A stretch of DNA of 64,000 nt from positions 1 through 64,000 of the forward strand of contig JASJOG010000505.1 of assembly GCA_030142905.1 (NCBI GenBank). The letters run 5' to 3'. Below, in pieces: positions 58,100 through 64,000 of the stretch. Source of the DNA: Heliopora coerulea (taxonomy: Eukaryota > Cnidaria > Anthozoa > Scleralcyonacea > Helioporidae). The notes below the pieces were generated by a model that did not search any database, was not told the origin of the DNA, and saw only the letters and a list, made by a program, of their open reading frames with translations. The translations under genes were made by a program, and so were the position numbers. Every line of letters starts with the position of its first letter. Positions within the stretch are counted from its first letter, which is position 1.

Positions 58100-58158
58100 G
58101 GTAATCCTTAACTAGATGGCAACTACGATTTAAGTATCTTACCTTAGTGCCAATAAAA
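58100..58158. repeat. Dispersed repeat R2, copy 4
   Basis: TAATCCTTAACTAGATGGCA and TTTAAGTATCTTACCTTAG, a more divergent relative of 19268-19332. Confidence 0.5.
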
Positions 58159-58655
58159 TCTAATGAAATGAAATGATACTCCCGTCTAACATGATCGAAA
58201 CTTGCAATCTTAACGGATCATATTACGTGGCAATAAATTTCTTACACTAGTTTTCTTTCAATATTTTACGATTACGTTGGCTTATTAACTCCAGGTTGAC
58301 CAATCGCAGGACACATTCATTTTCCGGATTGATACCTTGATAGGTTGGGTAAGAATTAACTTTCTATTGGATATTGTCAAGGGTGATGCACCCCTCCTCA
58401 TTTCCTGAACCTACAAAGTGCAATAGTAGATTTAGGGGGAGTGAGAGACAAACTACTTACTTTTGCATGCATCCTGACTAACCTATGGTTAGTGGAAACA
58501 GCCGGTTTTACTCGAGCTATTTACTTAAATTCAATTGAGCAAAACAAAGGAGGGAGATGACTACATATGTCGTTATCGTATAACAATCTAGGGAAATTTT
58601 AATGTATCCTTTGAAATTTCTAATTAACAAAAAGATTTCGCTATGTTGTCTAAGT

Positions 58656-58748
58656 GAGGTCACAATGTGGTAAAAACAAAAGTGATTTACGAGACGAAGT
58701 CGAGCTGGTCATTGATGTTTTTACCATGTTGTGACGTCTTGAGTACAC
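58656..58748. repeat. Fold-back repeat
   Basis: AGGTCACAATGTGGTAAAAACA at the left and TGTTTTTACCATGTTGTGACG at the right pair with a few mismatches, around a loop containing GAGACGAAGTCGAGC. MITE-like; no target duplication identified. Confidence 0.6.
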
Positions 58749-60150
58749 CTGTATAAAAACCTAGTTTGAATATATAGACAACTTGCGTTTATTCTGCTGT
58801 TGAAGGAAAAATGCTCACAAACAAAAGGATTTACATGAATTATTCGGTCTGTTTAACGTCGAAACTTCCAAGTTGTCCTGCAAATGGATTGTTTTGCATA
58901 TGAATACAAGTGGTCTGTAGAGTTGTAACGGACCAACGGTAGCCGATTTGTTCGTTGCATGGCAGGACGTCAGGCCAGGTTGGTGCTTTTGACGCGAGAT
59001 TGGGTATCGCTGATTCAGAGTGCAATTTTCGATCACATAAGTGATTTTCAAATTTTTGAAAAATTATTGCGTCTGTAAAGTATGGGAAAAAAACTTGTGT
59101 TGCCGCTCTTGCGCAGGAGACGTGACAGATGAAAAATTGTATACAAGAATAAATTGCAGGAAATCCACGAGTTAGATCTTTAGCGACAATTTGGCTCTTG
59201 TCACTGGTACATCCTTACAAATCACATCTTTTCGTGCATTGGCGATACAACATTTAAGCCAATTAGAAATGAATACACACCCCTTCCAATCTTTATTTAT
59301 TTATTTGTTTGTTTGCTTGCTTGTTTGTTTTATCTCAAGGCCTGTTAGCCAGCTTTTCGGTGTCAAAATTTGATGCTCCGTGTATCCACTTCTGTCAAGT
59401 TAAGTTAGACAAACGTCTAAAGAGCAGACCTGGGATTCTTGTTGTTCATGTTGAAGCGTTTTTTACAATAAACAGATAAATTTTGGAAAAGTGTACATTA
59501 CCGTCGATTAGGGTATTCAAAGGAGTATTACTCAAATTATCAATCTCTACATGCATGTAAATACTCCACACCCAGTTGTCCTAAATCAGGAGGGAATAAA
59601 GGGGATGTATCCCCCCAGCTTTTAGACAAGTAGGGGGTGACTATTCTTATCATCTCTCCTACTTTTGAACTTGAGAATTTAGCAGGAATTTGAGAGTATC
59701 TAATGTAATATTCTTATAGATTCATTCAAATATTATATTTGCATGGACTTCTTTTCTGTTATTTACTTAGACAGTAATTACACATCAACCAACTACAAGC
59801 TACTGTAAGTCAGTGTGATTGTGCTTCCCGCGATATCGCAGTCGATTCTTTCGAAAACGGTCTTTGTCATCCTAATTTTCTCGCCTTCCTTAAGTGTATG
59901 CTTCACTCCCTAACCCCATTAAGGTGCATTAACAAAATATACAGTGGTAATCTTTTACCTTTTTTCTTTGCTTGATTTAACTTCAATGGCAGATTATTCA
60001 GGTCATCTAACCCAAACCAAAACCCCAACCTAACCGTCTCAGTAGCGGATTTACCGTCTTGCTTAAATCCTAATTTGACCCACTATACCCTAACTTTTCA
60101 CATTACGAAAGCTCTAAGAAAATAAAACACTACAGTGCAAAACAACAGTT
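58749..60150. other. Non-coding stretch
   Basis: Short frames only. It includes TTTATTTATTTGTTTGTTTG simple sequence near 59294 and scattered CCTAACCC/TACCCTAAC phrases at 60020-60095. Confidence 0.4.
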
Positions 60151-60154
60151 CGAA

Positions 60155-60255
60155 TGCAAATAAAATAAAATAAAATAAAATAAAGTAAAGTAAAGTAAAG
60201 TAAAGTAAAGTAAAATAAAATAAAAATAAAATTAAATAAAATAAAATAAAAAGAA
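60155..60255. repeat. A-rich microsatellite (AAATA/AAGTA)n
   Basis: Runs of AAATA then AAGTA then AAATA pentamers. Read on the minus strand this T-rich tract directly follows the tRNA-like unit at 60264-60345, as in the tail of a SINE. Confidence 0.85.
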
Positions 60256-60263
60256 AACTCTAA

Positions 60264-60345
60264 TTCGTCCGGGATTCGAACCCTTTCGCTACCGATGATC
60301 CTTAATACTTGCATTAACCACTGCACTCGGCTTGTAGGATATGTC
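60264..60345 (-). repeat. tRNA-derived SINE-like head
   Basis: The minus strand shows an A-box-like GTGCAGTGGTTAATGC and a perfect B-box GGTTCGAATCC at near-normal tRNA spacing, then CGGACGAATTAGAG and the simple-sequence tail. A good tRNA cloverleaf could not be drawn by eye. I call it SINE-like rather than a tRNA gene. Confidence 0.45.
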
Positions 60346-60972
60346 TTCACAGAGAGCAAGAAACGAATGCTCTTGCAGCTTTCATTCATTGTGTTAGTTA
60401 TTGACTCATTAAACATTGCATGTGTTTGGCTTTTAACAAGGTAGTACATCGACATAGTAATCAATCCAAAGTTCATTAAAGCACGAAAATAGTGCACATT
60501 ATTTGGCTCTGTTTTATTCTATCCTTACCGTCTCACACCAATGCAGGGTCTCCTATGTGTAGCACTAATAAATTATTACCATACAAGCATTAATTGGTTT
60601 TTAACTCAAGCAATAATTGTTTTCAAGAAACATCCCCCCGGCTTTTTTACATGAACTTACGCCCCTGCACGTAGCGTAAAGAGCATTTTGAAAGCTGAGA
60701 TGAAGAATGGATTGAGAAGAAAAACTTCTGACTGGTCACGCTAATGATGCAGCGAAGTTATATTTAAAATTTGGTACTGGAAAGTATTTAAGGACTGTTA
60801 TATAAGTTATTTATCTGTCGTATTTAATTGGGAAACAACATCACCTATAACAGCCCAATGGCGGAACGACAGACAAATACAGTTAGTCCAAGCTTTCACC
60901 GTGTACTGGAACAATATTAAGAAATATTAAATGTTACACATATTATCCGTATACATCTCTCTCTCATCGTGT

Positions 60973-61573
60973 GATGTATTCAGTGGCGTTGATACACCAG
61001 GGCCTACCCAGGTCTGTGCCCGGGTGAAATATTGTTGACAAATCTAGCTCACATTTGGCAAAGTATAGAGTATAGTCACCACAAGGATTAAATATAATTA
61101 TTCTGTTTATCTAAAGTTTAAGTATTATTTCAATTTCCACATAAATGTTAAGTATTTCGTAAAAACATATCCTTGCAAGATGAAGTAAAAAACAATGTTT
61201 TAGATTTTCACCGCTAAGGCATGTGTCAGTGGGCACTGATGAGTAAAACGTTCAAGTATAAATATGGTTGCAAGGCAATTGTCTTTCTATTGTTGTGAAT
61301 TGAATCCGAATAAAAAGAGAAGGGCAGAAAGTGTTAACACCGAGGCCGAGTCAAGCAAGCTAGGGGTGATGTTGAGAAACAAGAGGAAACAGTACTAGTA
61401 GCAGTTAGTACAGAAGTGTTACTGGGCTCGAGTACTGCAAGATATCTTGAGGGATATGTCGCATGCCTTTAGCTAGCAGTGTAATAACTAAATAACAACC
61501 AGGAAATGTTGACACCTGTGTCCATTTTGTGCCCACGTAACATTTGCTCTCTGACTACGCCACTGAATGTATT
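60973..61573. mobile_element. 585-bp hAT-type MITE with 8-bp TSD
   Basis: Element 60981-61565. It starts CAGTGGCGTTGATA and ends CTACGCCACTG, its imperfect complement. Flanking octamers GATGTATT (60973-60980) and AATGTATT (61566-61573) differ at one base. The interior includes CTGTGCCCGGG near the left and TTGTGCCCACG near the right, and no protein. The CAGTGGCG terminus and 8-bp duplication fit hAT. Confidence 0.85.
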
Positions 61574-62545
61574 ACATCGGCTAAAGACAACTCCATTGCC
61601 TGATGATGCAGGAAAGTCTGGTTATTATTTTGACTCTATGCTTTGAACGTAGATATTTCCGAATCAAACGTCGTCGAAGGGTTTGTGAATAATTCACAAG
61701 CCAAAAGGTGGCATGTGAATGCACTCGAACGTTTTGAGAGAGCTTTCGAAAGTGGAGAATTTTATTTATAAAGAAAAAATAGTGACGGTCGCAAAAGTCA
61801 AATCCTTACAATCACGCAGCTTTGTTTAGTATGTATTGATATGAAAGAACATGAATATTTGAATGTGACTAAACTTATTTGAATGCAATCTGAAACAGTG
61901 CAAATTCGCAGAACGCAAAAGACACCAGATATTGTAGACAGTGACTTTTGTTTTTTAGAGATGATCTGCTGTGTGACGTTTATGAAGACGACAGAAAGAG
62001 AGCTAGCGGGCGAGGATAGAGTGACGAATGACTGAGTAAAATTTCTTATTTCTTTTTTGGGATGACGTTTGAATCAATTTGATATTGGTTCTTGACCGTT
62101 TGAATTGTTTGATTGAGGAAATTGATATTACGCCTTGTAGTTGATTTTTCAATGATGCTTTAAAGTGTCAAAGTTAAGTGATTAGACAAACGTCTTTGTA
62201 TTTTTATAGAACAACTTATTTGTTCAAGCAGTTTCTCGTCACGACATTTCTGATGATACAACATCGCAGACACATTGATGGTCTCCTTCTACCCCCAAAA
62301 TTCGGAGTCTCGAGGATTGTTTGTGGGGCACAATCGAATGTTTTAGAATGTCTTTTTAGTCGTGTGACTGTTTTACATAACGACATGTGTTGGAGTACGT
62401 TCTTTTTACGATTGTATTTTCCATATTTATCAGAAAACGTAAACAGAAAAAGGTTTTTGGTAATTGACATAATGCAATTATTACTGTATGGACGACGATT
62501 TTCGTGTCATCAAATAAACAGCAAGGATAAGAGGTTTGATGACGT
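61574..62545. other. Non-coding stretch
   Basis: No recognised gene. Overlapping open frames on both strands at 62178-62583 reach 127 codons but contain no known motif and no splice context. Confidence 0.35.
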
Positions 62546-62830
62546 CTATAGGATACCATGAAGTTGATCAAAAGTCTGGTCACACAAGTGAAGTAAGCGC
62601 AGACACAACTTCACAAAAATCATAGGACAAAGTGGGTATTCCTGAGAGGCAACGCAGTTATCACCAACGCACGGTATAAACATAACCACTGATGCAAGTA
62701 TAATAACAACACAAAATAAAAAACAAAGGTTCTTTTGTCTCTCGCTTGTGCTTTCTTTTGATTTACGCCAGATCACCCGTAAATTTTGCTTGTACGTTGC
62801 GCTCGTTCTTTTATCATGCGAGTGAGCCAA
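62546..62830 (-). CDS. Small hydrophobic ORF, paralogue 2 (unknown)
   Basis: A 94-codon minus-strand open frame without an ATG at its 5' end. It contains KNLCFLFCVVIILASVVMF, a strongly hydrophobic segment, then Cys-containing EYPLCPMIFVKLCLRLLHLC. Related by DNA and protein to 56986-57288 (shared KNLCF, VxMF and QEYxxC positions). The common CTCAGGAATAC could be a splice acceptor in both. No family recognised; it may be an exon of a larger membrane protein or a repeat. Confidence 0.3.
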   Translation of the reverse strand: MAHSHDKRTSATYKQNLRVIWRKSKESTSERQKNLCFLFCVVIILASVVMFIPCVGDNCVASQEYPLCPMIFVKLCLRLLHLCDQTFDQLHGIL

Positions 62831-63247
62831 GATTAATAGTTTCGGCAGAGTTCAACCGAAGGTAGTTTCGCGTTCGTGTGATCATCACTGGCAGGTCCTA
62901 CCGGGCAGATGTGATTAGAAATTTTAGTTTATGAAATTATACTTAAGATATCCGACTCATAGGTGGATTTAGGGTGAGGCAAAAAAGGCGGCCGCCTAAT
63001 GTGATTCACGGGCTATGGAAGTGATTTTGATTCGCCTAGTGGATGTTCATCACAATTTATTAACATGTTCGCCTTTACTACATCCACTGTCTAAGCAAGA
63101 AACATTAACGTGCTCTTCTAAAGCGAAACTTTTCCGGCGAGGTTGACAAACATTGAATTTCATATTACATCAGTTCCTACACTCGACGTCGAATTTGGTG
63201 TTAGGTTACTCATTTTGCCTAAGTTCATGTTTGTATCAAATCTTGTG

Positions 63248-63468
63248 ATTGGCTGAATTACTTTAAATGCCTCTATCGTGGGCGGTGATTGGTTTGCGGA
63301 AGTTTTGCCTAAACTTTGATTTGTTTAAGGTTTTCTGATTGGCTGAAATATAAGTGAAGGTCTTTCTTACAGAAGTGACTATTGGTGCAGCGGCATTACT
63401 TTGTAGTTTATTTGCCTAACTTGCCGAGACTACAGTAATCATGTGATTGAACTCTGTGAAATGATTGG
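63248..63468 (+). promoter_or_regulatory. Cluster of five inverted CCAAT boxes
   Basis: ATTGG occurs at 63248, 63288, 63338, 63381 and 63464, four of them as GATTGG. The phrase TTTGCCTAA alternates with them at about 63214, 63304, 63410 and 63482. Spacing of 40-50 bp between the first four is typical of NF-Y-bound TATA-less promoters, though an ordinary tandem repeat could give the same pattern. Confidence 0.45.
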
Positions 63469-63549
63469 TCTTGTGAGCCGATTTTGCCTAACATGCAGAT
63501 TTGCTTATGCTGCGCTACATTGCTGTAGAGAAATGAGCCAAATAAATTC

Positions 63550-63793
63550 ATGTACAGTGTCGCAGTCTTCAAATATGTCTTACACGGAGCCTATGTGACC
63601 GTTTTCAACTGCATTGAAGAGGAATTACACGAAGTCTGCTTTCATTGTATGACGCTTTCAAACAATTCGTCGCGGGCGATAAGCATTTTCATTTTTCTGT
63701 TGAATGAGAAATACCTACATAAAATTTTGGACCCTAGACCTTCGTCCCTTCCTACGCAAGGAACGTGGAGAACACGCTGTGCATTGCTGACAA
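63550..63793 (+). CDS. Possible first coding exon (unknown protein)
   Basis: ATG at 63550, open for 81 codons plus one base to ACAA|GTAAGT, a strong donor after 63793 (phase 1). The frame includes ELHEVCFHCM, then SSRAISIFIFLLNEKYLHKI and PRPSSLPTQGTWRTRC. No family recognised. It sits 80 bp downstream of the last CCAAT box. Later exons would lie beyond the window. Coding status is a guess based on context. Confidence 0.3.
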
Positions 63794-64000
63794 GTAAGTT
63801 GTTGGTCTTAACTTATAATCTTTTATCTAGCTGATAAACTCGGTCAAAAGACTTATTATTTATCGAGGAATTATTCGAGTATTATTTTATTTATTTATTA
63901 ATTTATTTATTTAAGATTATTTATGCACGGTAGCCATTCAGCACACTAAGCTGTTTTTCAATGGGCCGTGCTTTGCTCTAAAAATCTATTAAATTACAAA

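Noticed and set aside
62178..62583. Overlapping long open frames on both strands
   Set aside because: They have no motifs on either strand, and mutual overlap suggests chance openness.
1..64000. CRISPR arrays, bacterial operons or phage genes
   Set aside because: No spaced direct repeats, ribosome binding sites or operon-like gene packing were seen; introns and element types are eukaryotic.

Overview
The window is eukaryotic, AT-rich and gene-poor. Exons are short and separated by GT-AG introns. Many DNA-transposon and LINE remnants are present, together with TTAGGG-type repeats and a multidomain ankyrin–Roc–COR–Death gene. That combination points to a metazoan, most likely an anthozoan cnidarian (coral or sea anemone). 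This is an inference from gene content and repeat style; no diagnostic marker gene is present.

Layout. 0–4.5 kb: repeat debris, a tRNA-like unit, a near-perfect 102-bp hairpin and a possible promoter near 0.9 kb. 4.6–8.2 kb: a ~167-bp tandem satellite of about 20 units. 8.6–11 kb: microsatellites and a broken Penelope-like GIY-YIG fragment. 11–19 kb: several copies of one dispersed repeat, a second tRNA-like unit and a 905-bp hAT-type non-autonomous element with 8-bp target duplications. 19.5–22.6 kb: a complete-looking PIF/Harbinger transposon with 3-bp target duplication, long inverted repeats, an intact HARBI1-type transposase (two exons) and an intact Myb/SANT-like partner gene (two exons, opposite strand). 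22.7–24.2 kb: a 5'-truncated LINE with one nonsense codon.

26.6–41.6 kb (minus strand) is the main host-like gene. Four exons encode Roc GTPase, COR and a C-terminal Death domain. Upstream are two ankyrin-repeat first exons, both ending in phase 1, which matches the Roc exon. The proximal one carries an in-frame TAA; the distal one is intact and gives a 1007-residue open model. The two ankyrin exons lie in a tandem segmental duplication (about 30.9–36.7 and 38.0–44.3 kb). Both copies contain the same decayed hAT transposase fragment, so that insertion came before the duplication. A later inverted-repeat element is present only in the distal copy.

44.3–64 kb is mostly intergenic. It holds a single exon resembling the RPAP1 C-terminal domain near paired ETS sites, a 218-bp fold-back element with TTAGGG repeats at its centre, a hAT C-terminal fragment, an exon-like ORF that may be nucleoside 2-deoxyribosyltransferase-like, a 36-bp minisatellite interrupted by a 161-bp MITE, two related minus-strand hydrophobic ORFs, a tRNA-derived SINE-like unit, a 585-bp hAT MITE, and at the right edge a cluster of inverted CCAAT boxes upstream of a possible first exon.

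Coding claims rest on conserved motifs read by eye and on intron-phase bookkeeping. Family names for the weaker exons are tentative.
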